From Oscillospiraceae bacterium (GTDB lineage: Bacteria; Bacillota; Clostridia; Oscillospirales; Acutalibacteraceae): a DNA stretch of 51,447 bases. Positions 17,383-24,981 of this stretch are shown here, piece by piece. Each line of letters opens with the position of its first letter. Position 1 is the stretch's first letter. Where the stretch lies: the NCBI GenBank assembly GCA_015065545.1, contig SVQA01000011.1, positions 1 through 51,447 on the forward strand. The letters run 5' to 3'. A model generated the notes under the pieces. It searched no databases, was not told the DNA's origin, and worked only from the letters and a program-made list of their open reading frames with translations. Both the position numbers and the translations under genes were made by a program.

Positions 17383-19746
17383 TTATTTAAGTTCTACGAT
17401 TGTAACGCCTGCTTCACCTTCGCCAAAGGTGCCGAGACGGAAGCTCTTGACGGCTTTGTGGTGACGAAGAAAAGCCTGAATTTCTTTACGGAGTACGCCT
17501 GTGCCTTTGCCGTGGATAACGGTGAGGTTCTTAACGTTTGTAAGCACAGCGGTGTCGATTACCTTGTCAACCTCCATAACCGCTTCATCAGCGGTGTAGC
17601 CTCGCACATCAACCTCTGTTATGGGGCGTGTGTCAATTCGGCTTACTCTCTGGTTGCTACGGATTGGCTTGCCTGCCATAGATACCTTTGAATCCTCTAT
17701 AAGCCTCAGGTTCTTTATGGGTGTTCTGGTTTTTATGATACCTGCCTGCACAAGCACGGAAGAGGCATTTGCCGAAGGAGTTTCCATAACTGTGGCTTTC
17801 TTGTCAATATCCACCATAAGCACGGTGTCACCTTGCTTAAGGGGTCTTGGCAGGGTGTAGTTGTCTTGTTTCTTTGCTTCTTTTATGGGGTCGGCATCGT
17901 CTTCCATCTTGCGAATGGATTGGCGAAGCTTTGATTTTTCTTCTGCTGAGAGAGAATTTTCTTTCTTTGCTTTTTCAAGCTCTTCAATGATAGCATCCGC
18001 CTGTGCCTTTGTGCGAGCAAGGAGGAGTGAGGCTTCGTGCTTTGCTTTTTCAAGCTCTCGTTCTGCCTGCTTCTTTACCTTTGCCAGTTCTTCTTCGGCA
18101 CGCTTTGCGTTCTCTTGTGCTTTTATGTTCTGCTCATGAGCAGATTTAAGCTCCTGCTCCAGCTCCTGACGGCGATTGTCGAGGTTCTTTACAACGTCCT
18201 CAAACTGACGGCTTTCCTCTGAAACAAGAGTAGAAGCACGGTCTACAATATCCTGCTCCATTCCCAGACGGCTTGATATTGCAAAAGCATTGCTTCGGCC
18301 CGGTACACCAATAAGGAGCTTGTAGGTGGGTCGCAGAGTCTGAACGTCAAATTCACAGCAACCGTTTTCTACACCCTTTGTCTTGAGAGCAAATTCCTTA
18401 AGCTCTGCGTAGTGGGTGGTGGAGGCAATCTTCGCACCCTTTGAGCGTAATTTCTCAAGAATTGCCACAGCAAGTGCAGCACCTTCAACGGGGTCTGTGC
18501 CTGCACCAAGCTCATCGATAAGCACCAGAGAGGAGCGGTTTGCTTCTTTGAGGATTGATACGATGTTTGTCATGTGGGCAGAGAAGGTGGAGAGTGACTG
18601 CTCAATGCTCTGCTCATCACCGATGTCAACAAGCACCTTTGAGAAAATGGAAATCTCTGAGTTGTCAGAAGCAGGCACCATAAGTCCGCACATAGCCATA
18701 AGTGTCAGAAGTCCGATGGTTTTGATCGATACAGTCTTACCGCCTGTGTTAGGACCGGTAATAACGAGGGTGTCGAAATCCTTGCCGAGAGTAATACTTG
18801 TGGGTACCGCTTTCTTCGGGTCTAAAAGAGGATGACGGGCATTCTTTAAATCAATCTGACCCTTGTCGTTTATAATGGGAATTGTAGCTTTCATTTTGTA
18901 GCCCAGACTTGCCTTTGCAAAGATGAGAGAAAGTTCTACAAGAGAATTATAACTCTCAGAAGCGGTGTCTGCGTGAGCACCTGCTTCTATAGAAAGCTCG
19001 TAGAGAATACGCTCAATCTCGGCGGCTTCTTTTGATTCAAGTACACGGATGTCATTATTTGCTTGCACAACACCCATAGGCTCAATAAATACAGTAGCAC
19101 CCGAGGATGATGTATCGTGAACAAGTCCGGGTACATTTCCTCTGCATTCAGCCTTAACGGGCACTACAAATCTGCCGCTGCGCTGGGTGATGATAGCATC
19201 CTGCAAATATTTCTGATATGTACTTGAACGGACGATTTTATCCAGAATTTCTCTGGCTTTTTGGGAGGCAATTCGCATTTTACGGCGAATATCGTAAAGG
19301 GTAGGAGAGGCGTTATCGGCAATCTCCTCTTCGCTTATAATGCAGGAGGTGATTTTGTCTTCCAGGTATTTGTTATCTGCAAGTCGCTCAAAGAGAAGGT
19401 CAAGGGAGGTTTCAATACCGCTGCATTTTGAACGCCAGCTTCTGACCCCTCGGGTGATGCGAAGTATTTGTGCAATGCCCAGAAGCTCAGCGGCACTCAG
19501 CACACCGCCTGCTTCTGCTCTGCGGAATGCTCCTGACATATTTTTGATACCGCCAAAGGAGGGTGCACCGAACCGACCCGAAAGCATATAAGCATCCGAG
19601 GTCTGTCTGAGGGCTTCTTCAATTTCGAATTTACCGCAGAGGGGCTCTATCAGAAGAGCCTGCTCTCTTGCATCCTCACAGGCACACTCTTTTGCGAGCA
19701 TTGTAAGGATTTTATCCAGTTCTAAGGCTTTGTGATGTTTGTTCAT
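17383..19746 (-). CDS. mutS2: Endonuclease MutS2 (MutS2/RqcU family)
   Basis: MutS2 proteins are ATPases with a C-terminal Smr nuclease-like domain; proposed roles are suppressing recombination and, in Bacillus, rescuing collided ribosomes. The 787-residue length is typical. N-terminal helical lever and clamp regions precede Walker A GPNTGGKT (331-338) and LIDELGAGTDPVEGAAL (Walker B and signature). A long Glu/Lys/Ala coiled coil covers about 510-625. The Smr domain (about 712-787) has VDVRGYTADEA and VIHGKGTGVLRKEI. The mismatch-recognition domain of MutS is absent, as expected. It begins 16 bases after recO, with an AAAGGT site, in the same operon. Confidence 0.97.
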   Translation of the reverse strand: MNKHHKALELDKILTMLAKECACEDAREQALLIEPLCGKFEIEEALRQTSDAYMLSGRFGAPSFGGIKNMSGAFRRAEAGGVLSAAELLGIAQILRITRGVRSWRSKCSGIETSLDLLFERLADNKYLEDKITSCIISEEEIADNASPTLYDIRRKMRIASQKAREILDKIVRSSTYQKYLQDAIITQRSGRFVVPVKAECRGNVPGLVHDTSSSGATVFIEPMGVVQANNDIRVLESKEAAEIERILYELSIEAGAHADTASESYNSLVELSLIFAKASLGYKMKATIPIINDKGQIDLKNARHPLLDPKKAVPTSITLGKDFDTLVITGPNTGGKTVSIKTIGLLTLMAMCGLMVPASDNSEISIFSKVLVDIGDEQSIEQSLSTFSAHMTNIVSILKEANRSSLVLIDELGAGTDPVEGAALAVAILEKLRSKGAKIASTTHYAELKEFALKTKGVENGCCEFDVQTLRPTYKLLIGVPGRSNAFAISSRLGMEQDIVDRASTLVSEESRQFEDVVKNLDNRRQELEQELKSAHEQNIKAQENAKRAEEELAKVKKQAERELEKAKHEASLLLARTKAQADAIIEELEKAKKENSLSAEEKSKLRQSIRKMEDDADPIKEAKKQDNYTLPRPLKQGDTVLMVDIDKKATVMETPSANASSVLVQAGIIKTRTPIKNLRLIEDSKVSMAGKPIRSNQRVSRIDTRPITEVDVRGYTADEAVMEVDKVIDTAVLTNVKNLTVIHGKGTGVLRKEIQAFLRHHKAVKSFRLGTFGEGEAGVTIVELK

Positions 19747-19762
19747 TTTGAGTACCTTTAAT

Positions 19763-20512
19763 TTATGACTTTATGGTCTTGTAAAAATGCAGGGTGGAGA
19801 AGTCTTTTTCTGTCACCGAGCATATATAGTTTTCGGTTATGTAGTTAAGGTTTTTGAGCCCTTCGTCGGAGAGTGAGAAGGAAAAAACCTTTTTATCTTC
19901 GGAAAAAACAATGTGACGCATAGCACTGAGAAGTCCCGAGTCCAGTGCTATGGATTGGGATGCAGGCTTTTTGCTGAAACAATCTGCACATACAATACAG
20001 TTTTTGTTTGTCAAAAAAAGCATCTGCTGAGCTTCATAAGCTCCGCAACCCTTACACATTACAAGGTCGGGCATATAGCCTGCAAGGGACGCAAGCCTGA
20101 GTTCCACACAGGATTTTATGAGGTTGGGATTCCTGTCGGTGTCACAGAGAAGATAAAGGGAATTGAGTATCAGCGAAAGCTGACGCTCTGCTTCTTGCTC
20201 CTGTGGACAAATGGTAAGGGAAAGCTCACAGAAATACTGTGCCAGAGACATTTTTTCTATATCTTTTCTAAGATCAAAAAACACCTTAATAATTGTTGCC
20301 TCGTCTATGGAATAGGCATCCTTGCCCTTGTAAAGAGAGATGTCAGAGTAAGAGAGAAGAGAGGTTGCGGCACTTTTGGGATTCTTGATGTTTTTTGCTC
20401 CTCGAACAAAAGCACGTATTACTCCCAAGTCCTTTGTAAGCACCCACACAAGTCTGTCTTGCTCACCAATATTCTGTTGTTTTAGAATCAGTCCTGTGGT
20501 TTTTGTTTTCAT
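19763..20512 (-). CDS. recO: DNA repair protein RecO
   Basis: RecO loads RecA onto SSB-coated single-stranded DNA with RecR. The product (249 residues from the ATG at 20512) has the N-terminal OB-fold signature TTGLILKQQNIGEQDRLVWV, FVRGAKNIKNPKS, and a four-Cys zinc site in the C-terminal half (CKGCG ... CADC). An in-frame TTG at 20521 would add MKK; neither start has a strong ribosome-binding site. The start lies inside the 3' part of yqzL, so translation is probably coupled. mutS2 follows directly. Confidence 0.93.
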   Translation of the reverse strand: MKTKTTGLILKQQNIGEQDRLVWVLTKDLGVIRAFVRGAKNIKNPKSAATSLLSYSDISLYKGKDAYSIDEATIIKVFFDLRKDIEKMSLAQYFCELSLTICPQEQEAERQLSLILNSLYLLCDTDRNPNLIKSCVELRLASLAGYMPDLVMCKGCGAYEAQQMLFLTNKNCIVCADCFSKKPASQSIALDSGLLSAMRHIVFSEDKKVFSFSLSDEGLKNLNYITENYICSVTEKDFSTLHFYKTIKS

Positions 20513-20618
20513 TTTCTTCAACTTTTTCCGATTGTTTTTTTTCGATTGCTTTAAAGCTTAAATAATCTGCAACAGAGCCTGTCAGCGAAAATTTATTCCA
20601 AGCATCTTGTTTGTTCAT
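20463..20618 (-). CDS. yqzL: YqzL-family small protein
   Basis: A 51-residue frame begins MNKQDAWNKFSLTGSVADYL, which matches the YqzL pattern (Trp, Phe, TG, then YL.F). YqzL lies between era and recO in Bacillus and many Clostridia, the same position as here. The ATG has an excellent GGGGTGAT site. The Lys/Glu-rich C-terminal tail overlaps recO in another frame by about 50 bases. Function is unknown. The frame is easily missed because of its size and overlap. Confidence 0.8.
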   Translation of the reverse strand: MNKQDAWNKFSLTGSVADYLSFKAIEKKQSEKVEENENKNHRTDSKTTEYW

Positions 20619-20790
20619 AATATCACCCCGCACTAAAAGTATAGCTTATATAAGGGGGTGATATAGAGGGGAATTTGTAGATGTTAAAAATTTACATTTA
20701 GATTTTAGTGAAATATTATTTCATAGGGAATCAGAACTGATTTCGGCTCTCTTACGAGGAAATTCCTTACCGAGAAAACCTCATTATCTC

Positions 20791-21308
20791 TTGGCTCCCT
20801 CTGACGAGGAAATTCCCCTGTTAGGGGAAATGTCTGCGAAGCAGACAAAAGGGTTGCCGTCTTCGCAGAAGAGCTGTCACCGAAGGTGACTGAGGGAGAG
20901 ATTTCTTAACACACAAATCTATATATTCACATACACCTCTGAAATTTCGGTCTATGTCTAAATTACAAATTCTTATAACCTTTAGGTTCATACTCTCTAA
21001 TTCTTCTGTACGGAGTTCGTCTTTTCTTGCTTGTGAAGAGGTATAATGACCGCTTCCGTCAGGTTCAATAACCAATCTTGCTTTTGCACAATAGAAATCC
21101 GCTATATATTCACCTATGGCTTTTTGTCTCTGAAATCGTATAGAATAGCTCCTCAAAAACTTATACCAGAGCTTTCGTTCCCAAGTGGTCATATTTTTAC
21201 GGAGTGTTTTAGCAAGAGGAATGTTTTGTTTGTTATATTCTTTCATTTCTTCTCTCCCTCCGACAAAAATCAAAGATTTTTGCCACCTCCCTCATCAGAG
21301 GGAGGCAA
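20791..21308. mobile_element. Inverted-repeat element carrying a DUF559 gene, inserted between era and yqzL
   Basis: The left arm starts TTGGCTCCCTCTGA at 20791 and runs to about 20901, ending with TGACTGAGGGAGAGA. The right arm (about 21252-21308), read on the minus strand, starts TTGCCTCCCTCTGA and ends CGGAGGGAGAGA. Each arm contains a CCCTC...GAGGG hairpin, then a second hairpin of variable sequence. The left arm has an extra insertion of about 60 bases. The DUF559 gene fills the interior. An empty version with only about 30 bases between the arms lies at 47093-47231. I found no convincing target-site duplication. Whether the element moves is inferred. Confidence 0.6.
20821..21246 (-). 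CDS. DUF559 domain protein (Vsr-like endonuclease fold)
   Basis: The 141-residue product begins MKEYNKQNIPLAKTLRKNMT and carries the DUF559 core: TTWERKLWYKFLRSYSIRFQ, IADFYCAKARLVIEPDGSGH and LKVIRICNLDI. DUF559 belongs to the restriction-endonuclease-like fold; the Asp in ADFYC and the Glu-x-Asp in VIEPDG are candidate metal ligands (the usual form is ELDG). The last 26 or so residues (SLPQSPSVTALLRRRQPFCL onward) are translated repeat arm rather than domain. The start ATG at 21246 uses GGGAGAG from the other arm as its ribosome-binding site. It is co-directional with era and yqzL, so operon transcription could express it. Confidence 0.8.
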   Translation of the reverse strand: MKEYNKQNIPLAKTLRKNMTTWERKLWYKFLRSYSIRFQRQKAIGEYIADFYCAKARLVIEPDGSGHYTSSQARKDELRTEELESMNLKVIRICNLDIDRNFRGVCEYIDLCVKKSLPQSPSVTALLRRRQPFCLLRRHFP

Positions 21309-21336
21309 GGGTAAAATAGGATGAAGTGTTAGAACT

Positions 21337-22245
21337 TTAGCTGAAATCCGAGGAGTCGAATCCGAAGTTGCGAAGGAGTCCGTCACGGTTTCGCCAGTCT
21401 TCTTTAACCTTTACCCAAGTTTGCAGGTTTACCTTGCAGTCAAAGAAGCTCTCCATATCGGCACGTGCTTTTGAGCTGACCTTCTTGAGCATAGATCCGC
21501 CCTTGCCGATGATGATGCCCTTGTGGGAGTCACGTTCGCAGTAGATAGTGGCTTCAATGTCAAGAATGCCGTCGTCACGCTGACGCATTTTTTCAATAAC
21601 CACAGCGGTGCCGTGGGGAATTTCCTTATCAAGAGAGAGAAGGAGCTTTTCTCTGAGCATTTCTGCGGCAAGCTGACGTTCGGGCTGGTCGGTAAGGGTA
21701 TCTGCGTCAAAGAAGTGACCGCCCTCGTTTGTAAGCTTTTTAAGCTCCTCTACAAGTTCACTGATGCCTTCGCCTTTTTTGGCGGAAACAGGCACAACAG
21801 CCTCAAAATCATAAAGCTGAGTGTAGTCAAGGATAACCTTCATAATAGAGCTTTTTTCTTTTACCTTGTCGGTCTTGTTGATTGCAAGCACACAGGGAAG
21901 TGACATTACCTTCATACGCTCGATAAGGTCACGCTCGGTGTCGCTTACCTCTTCCTGTGCGTCAACAACAAGCAAGCAGGCATCTGCACCGCTTACGGTT
22001 TCTGTAACGGATTTAACCATATATTTGCCGAGGGAGGTTCTTGCCTTGTGCATACCGGGAGTATCGGTGAATACAAGCTGATGCTCACCCTCGGTGAGTA
22101 CACCCATAATGCGTGTGCGTGTGGTCTGGGGTTTGTTTGTAACAATGGCAATTTTTTCGCCTAAAATTCTGTTGAGGATTGAGGATTTGCCCACATTGGG
22201 TCTGCCTACGATTGCAATAAATGCACTGCGGTCGTTCTGATTCAT
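21337..22245 (-). CDS. era: GTPase Era
   Basis: Era binds the 3' end of 16S rRNA and assists 30S assembly. The 302-residue product has G1 GRPNVGKS, the switch region NKPQTTRTRIMGVLT, G3 DTPG, G4 NKTD and G5 SAKKGEG. The C-terminal KH domain has the GKGGSMLKKVSSKAR loop. The ATG has an AAAGGAT site. dgkA lies upstream without an intervening cdd gene. Downstream the DUF559 element separates it from yqzL-recO. Confidence 0.98.
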   Translation of the reverse strand: MNQNDRSAFIAIVGRPNVGKSSILNRILGEKIAIVTNKPQTTRTRIMGVLTEGEHQLVFTDTPGMHKARTSLGKYMVKSVTETVSGADACLLVVDAQEEVSDTERDLIERMKVMSLPCVLAINKTDKVKEKSSIMKVILDYTQLYDFEAVVPVSAKKGEGISELVEELKKLTNEGGHFFDADTLTDQPERQLAAEMLREKLLLSLDKEIPHGTAVVIEKMRQRDDGILDIEATIYCERDSHKGIIIGKGGSMLKKVSSKARADMESFFDCKVNLQTWVKVKEDWRNRDGLLRNFGFDSSDFS

Positions 22246-22289
22246 AATTTATCCTTTCGGTTATGTAACTGAATAAAAGTTGTTGTTCT

Positions 22290-22322
22290 TATAAAATGTC
22301 ACACCACGGATGTGATGTGACA
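22290..22322 (-). terminator. Hairpin between dgkA and era, possible attenuator
   Basis: On the minus strand TGTCACATCAC pairs with GTGGTGTGACA (one G-U) around four bases and is followed by TTTTATAAG. It sits between co-directional dgkA and era, so it could partly terminate transcription before era. The T-tract is short. Confidence 0.5.
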
Positions 22323-22338
22323 AGGGTGTAAAAGTATG

Positions 22339-22803
22339 TTATTTTTGCTTTTTTGATTTGCCGAAAAAGCCAACGAATAAAACAGAGAGAACTGCGGATA
22401 TTCCCAAAGGAATATACCATAGTGGATTTTCGTTGAGCTTTGTGAATGCCACGCAGAGATTTTCACTTACAAGAAAAAGGAAAACTGCCGATGCAACAGC
22501 ACCCATTGAGAGTACAAGCACAGCTCCTGCTGAGATGTCCTTTATACGTTTTATGTGAATATTGAATTCCTTTGAGTAAAGGTCGCACACCTCTTCGATA
22601 GCGGTGTTTACAAGCTCTGCAAATATTACAAGACATACAGTTATAATGAGGGCTGTCCACTCCGAAGAGGAAAACTCACCCAAGGCGGCAAAGAGAAATA
22701 CATAGAATGCCGCAACAAAGTGAAAACGCAGATGTGACTCTGTTTTTATGGCAGAGAATATTCCCTCAAACGCAAATTTGAAGCTATTAATTTGTTTTTT
22801 CAT
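22339..22803 (-). CDS. dgkA: Diacylglycerol kinase / undecaprenol kinase, small membrane type
   Basis: The small integral-membrane lipid kinase of Gram-positives acts mainly on undecaprenol, recycling lipid carrier. The 154-residue product has the cytoplasmic N-terminal helix (SFKFAFEGIFSAIKTESHLR) and three membrane segments. The active-site stretch is FAELVNTAIEEVCDL, followed by KRIKDISAGAVL. It starts one base inside the ybeY stop codon (TGATG), so the two are translationally coupled. The C-terminal tail is Lys-rich. Substrate assignment follows the family. Confidence 0.93.
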   Translation of the reverse strand: MKKQINSFKFAFEGIFSAIKTESHLRFHFVAAFYVFLFAALGEFSSSEWTALIITVCLVIFAELVNTAIEEVCDLYSKEFNIHIKRIKDISAGAVLVLSMGAVASAVFLFLVSENLCVAFTKLNENPLWYIPLGISAVLSVLFVGFFGKSKKQK

Positions 22804-23312
22804 CAGTCTTCGGGAGCAATATAGCTGGAGGATGCAGGAAGACCCAGCATATCCATAACTGCTTCTTCCTTTTCTCTCATACGGATACGCTCTAAGTTAT
22901 TGTCCTCGTGGTCGTAACCCAGAAGATGAAGAACGCTGTGGCAGGTGAGATAGCCCACTTCCCTCTGGAGAGAGTGACCGTAGATGTTTGCCTGCTCCAT
23001 AGCCTTTTCCATAGAGATTACAACATCGCCGAGAATCTGTGCACCTGTCTGGGGGTCGATGTCGTATTTGCCGTCTTCGCTCATACCGAAGGAGAGAACG
23101 TCGGTTTCAATGTCTTTGTTTCTGTACTGAGCATTGAGCTCTTTGATCTGCTCATTGTTTACAAAGGATACGCTTACCTCGGCTGCACCCTGAAAGTTCT
23201 CCATCTGGAGAACTGCAGTACAGCAACGGCGTACAAGCATTCTGAGTCCTGTGGGAATGGGAACATCCTTCTGTCTGTTTGTGATAATTACTTTAATTTT
23301 ATCTTTTGCCAT
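22803..23312 (-). CDS. ybeY: Endoribonuclease YbeY
   Basis: YbeY is a zinc endoribonuclease involved in 16S rRNA 3'-end processing and ribosome quality control. The zinc motif CHSVLHLLGYDHE supplies three His (about residues 125, 129 and 135). I chose the ATG at 23312, which begins MAKDKIKVIITNRQKDV and gives 169 residues, the family norm, with an AGGT site. A longer frame to 23408 would overlap phoH by 110 bases and adds a non-homologous Lys/Thr-rich leader. The chosen start still overlaps the phoH stop by 14 bases. Confidence 0.94.
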   Translation of the reverse strand: MAKDKIKVIITNRQKDVPIPTGLRMLVRRCCTAVLQMENFQGAAEVSVSFVNNEQIKELNAQYRNKDIETDVLSFGMSEDGKYDIDPQTGAQILGDVVISMEKAMEQANIYGHSLQREVGYLTCHSVLHLLGYDHEDNNLERIRMREKEEAVMDMLGLPASSSYIAPED

Positions 23313-24318
23313 CTTTATACCTGCTTTCGTCGTGTTTTCTATCGTCATATCGTCTGTCGCTGAAGCTTCTTTCTTCGCGACGGCGTTCTTCCTGTTTCTT
23401 TTCGTCAAGCTTTGCGTAAGCCTTTATAATGTCCTGCACAAGTCGGTGACGGACAACGTCCTTCTCCGAGAAGGTGCAGCTTGCAATATCGTCGATACCC
23501 TTGAGTACCTTTATGCATTCCTTAAGTCCCGAGCGGGCACCGTTGGGCAGGTCAATCTGGGTTATGTCGCCTGTGATTACCATTTTGGAGTTAAAGCCAA
23601 GACGGGTTAAAAACATCTTCATTTGTTCCGTGGTGGTGTTCTGTGCTTCGTCAAGGATGATGAAACTGTCGTCAAGGGTTCTGCCTCGCATATAAGCAAG
23701 AGGTGCAACCTCAATGTTGCCTCGCTCTACATACTTCTGATAGGTTTCTGCTCCCAGCATATCGAAGAGGGCATCGTAAAGAGGTCGAAGATAAGGGTCA
23801 ACCTTGCTCTGTAAATCACCGGGGAGAAATCCCAGCTTTTCGCCTGCTTCGACAGCAGGTCGGGTGAGGATGATTCGGTTTATTTGCTTTGCTCTGAAGG
23901 CTGTAACCGCCATAGCAACCGCAAGGTAGGTTTTGCCTGTACCTGCAGGACCTACACCAATGGTAATGGTGTTGTCGGCAATACAGTTGCAGTAGCGTTT
24001 TTGTCCCAGAGTTTTGGGTTTAATGGGCTTACCCTTTGAGGTGATGCAGATACAGTCACCTACAAGATTTTCTATCTTCTCGGAAGAGCCCTCGTTAATG
24101 AGGGACATACAGTAGCGGATGTTTTGCTCCGAGAGGGTTTCGCCTCGGTTTATGAGCATCAAGAGGCTTTCGATAACTCTCTTTGCTTTGTCCACATTTT
24201 CTATGTCACCGCTTATTTTAAGTTCGCTGTCACGGCCTACAACGGATACATTGTATTCGTGTTCAATGAGTTTTATGTTTTCGTCAAAACTTCCGAACAA
24301 GGCAACAGCCTGTTCCAT
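23299..24318 (-). CDS. phoH: PhoH-family ATPase
   Basis: PhoH-like proteins are cytoplasmic RecA/UvrD-like ATPases linked to RNA metabolism, usually next to ybeY. An N-terminal domain (VALFGSFDENIKLIEHEYNV) is followed by Walker A GPAGTGKT (123-130) and FIILDEAQNTTTEQMKMFL (Walker B). The C-terminus is a charged Arg/Asp/Lys/Glu tail. The first ATG (24318) lacks a ribosome-binding site, yet AAGGAG lies about 37 bases upstream and the intervening in-frame codons read ILTEQIINIDR. The true start may therefore be a non-ATG codon upstream. First gene of the minus-strand operon. Confidence 0.94.
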   Translation of the reverse strand: MEQAVALFGSFDENIKLIEHEYNVSVVGRDSELKISGDIENVDKAKRVIESLLMLINRGETLSEQNIRYCMSLINEGSSEKIENLVGDCICITSKGKPIKPKTLGQKRYCNCIADNTITIGVGPAGTGKTYLAVAMAVTAFRAKQINRIILTRPAVEAGEKLGFLPGDLQSKVDPYLRPLYDALFDMLGAETYQKYVERGNIEVAPLAYMRGRTLDDSFIILDEAQNTTTEQMKMFLTRLGFNSKMVITGDITQIDLPNGARSGLKECIKVLKGIDDIASCTFSEKDVVRHRLVQDIIKAYAKLDEKKQEERRREERSFSDRRYDDRKHDESRYKDGKR

Positions 24319-24385
24319 TCTGTCAATGTTAATAATCTGTTCCGTAAGAATTGCTCCTTATAAATGTAAATATTTAATCTATATA

Positions 24386-24394
24386 AGTATAGCA
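24386..24394 (-). promoter_or_regulatory. Extended -10 promoter of the phoH operon
   Basis: On the minus strand TGCTATACT forms an extended -10 box about 30 bases upstream of the AAGGAG site. No good -35 is visible, as is common for extended -10 promoters. Confidence 0.5.
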
Positions 24395-24413
24395 TAAAGG
24401 TTTGCAAAAATCA

Positions 24414-24435
24414 GCACAATTTTATAAAATTGTGC
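24414..24435. promoter_or_regulatory. Perfect 22-bp palindrome between phoH and ylxM, candidate operator
   Basis: The sequence reads GCACAATTTTA followed by its exact reverse complement, with no mismatch. It lies just upstream of the phoH -10 box and about 105 bases upstream of the ylxM promoter, between divergent operons. It may bind a dimeric regulator or act as a hairpin; no T-tract follows on the plus strand. Confidence 0.5.
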
Positions 24436-24539
24436 AAAATGAAGAGGTTTTTGTGAAAGTTGCCCATTTTAAAGCTTCCGATTCATAGGATAAGTAAATA
24501 AACTTGGGCTTTTTTGTGCAATTTTCTGTATATTTGCTA

Positions 24540-24568
24540 TTGACAAAGGGCAGTACTGATAGTATAAT
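24540..24568 (+). promoter_or_regulatory. Consensus sigma-A promoter of ylxM-ffh
   Basis: A perfect TTGACA (24540-24545) and a perfect TATAAT (24563-24568) are spaced by 17 bases, 54 bases upstream of the ylxM ATG. The leader has a small hairpin (TGTAAAG/CTTTACA). Confidence 0.9.
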
Positions 24569-24622
24569 TGCAAAGGTGTAAAGAAAATAACTTTACAGTC
24601 GACAGAAAAGGGAGGAGCTCCA

Positions 24623-24979
24623 ATGGATAAGAATACGGAAATCTCCCTCTTATTTGATTTTTACGGTCAGCTTCTAAGCGTTAAACAGCACGAGGCTGTG
24701 TCCCTCTACTATAATGATGACCTTTCTCTTTCCGAGACAGCAGAGGTTATGGGCATTACCCGTCAGGGTGTGAGGGATCTTGTGAAACGCTCGGAGGCTG
24801 AGCTTTACGAATATGAACAGAAACTGGGTCTTTATAAAAGATTCGAGGGTGTAACAGAGTGTGCAAAGAGCATACGGAGTCTTGCAGAGAGTGCGGCAGA
24901 TACCGATAACGAAAACATAAAATCGGCGCTTCTGAATATAATCTCTCTGACTCAAAAACTTGAACAGCAGGAGGAGTAG
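24623..24979 (+). CDS. ylxM: YlxM/p13 family HTH protein (UPF0122)
   Basis: YlxM is a small protein with a sigma-70 region 4-like helix-turn-helix; it is encoded beside ffh and stimulates or modulates SRP GTPase activity in some species. The 118-residue product shows LSVKQHEAVSLYYNDDLSLS followed by ETAEVMGITRQGVRDLVKRS, the HTH core. The ATG has a GGGAGGAG site. Only two bases separate it from ffh, indicating tight coupling. Confidence 0.93.
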   Translation: MDKNTEISLLFDFYGQLLSVKQHEAVSLYYNDDLSLSETAEVMGITRQGVRDLVKRSEAELYEYEQKLGLYKRFEGVTECAKSIRSLAESAADTDNENIKSALLNIISLTQKLEQQEE

Positions 24980-24981
24980 TT

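Noticed and set aside
20791..21308. Conventional insertion sequence or restriction-modification locus
   Set aside because: No transposase with a DDE or serine/tyrosine recombinase motif and no methyltransferase is present; only the DUF559 gene lies between the arms.
21046..21324. Plus-strand frame opposite the DUF559 gene
   Set aside because: Antisense shadow ending in translated repeat; no domain or ribosome-binding site.
22803..23408. Longer 201-residue form of YbeY
   Set aside because: It would overlap phoH by 110 bases and add a non-homologous leader; the internal ATG at 23312 fits the family length.
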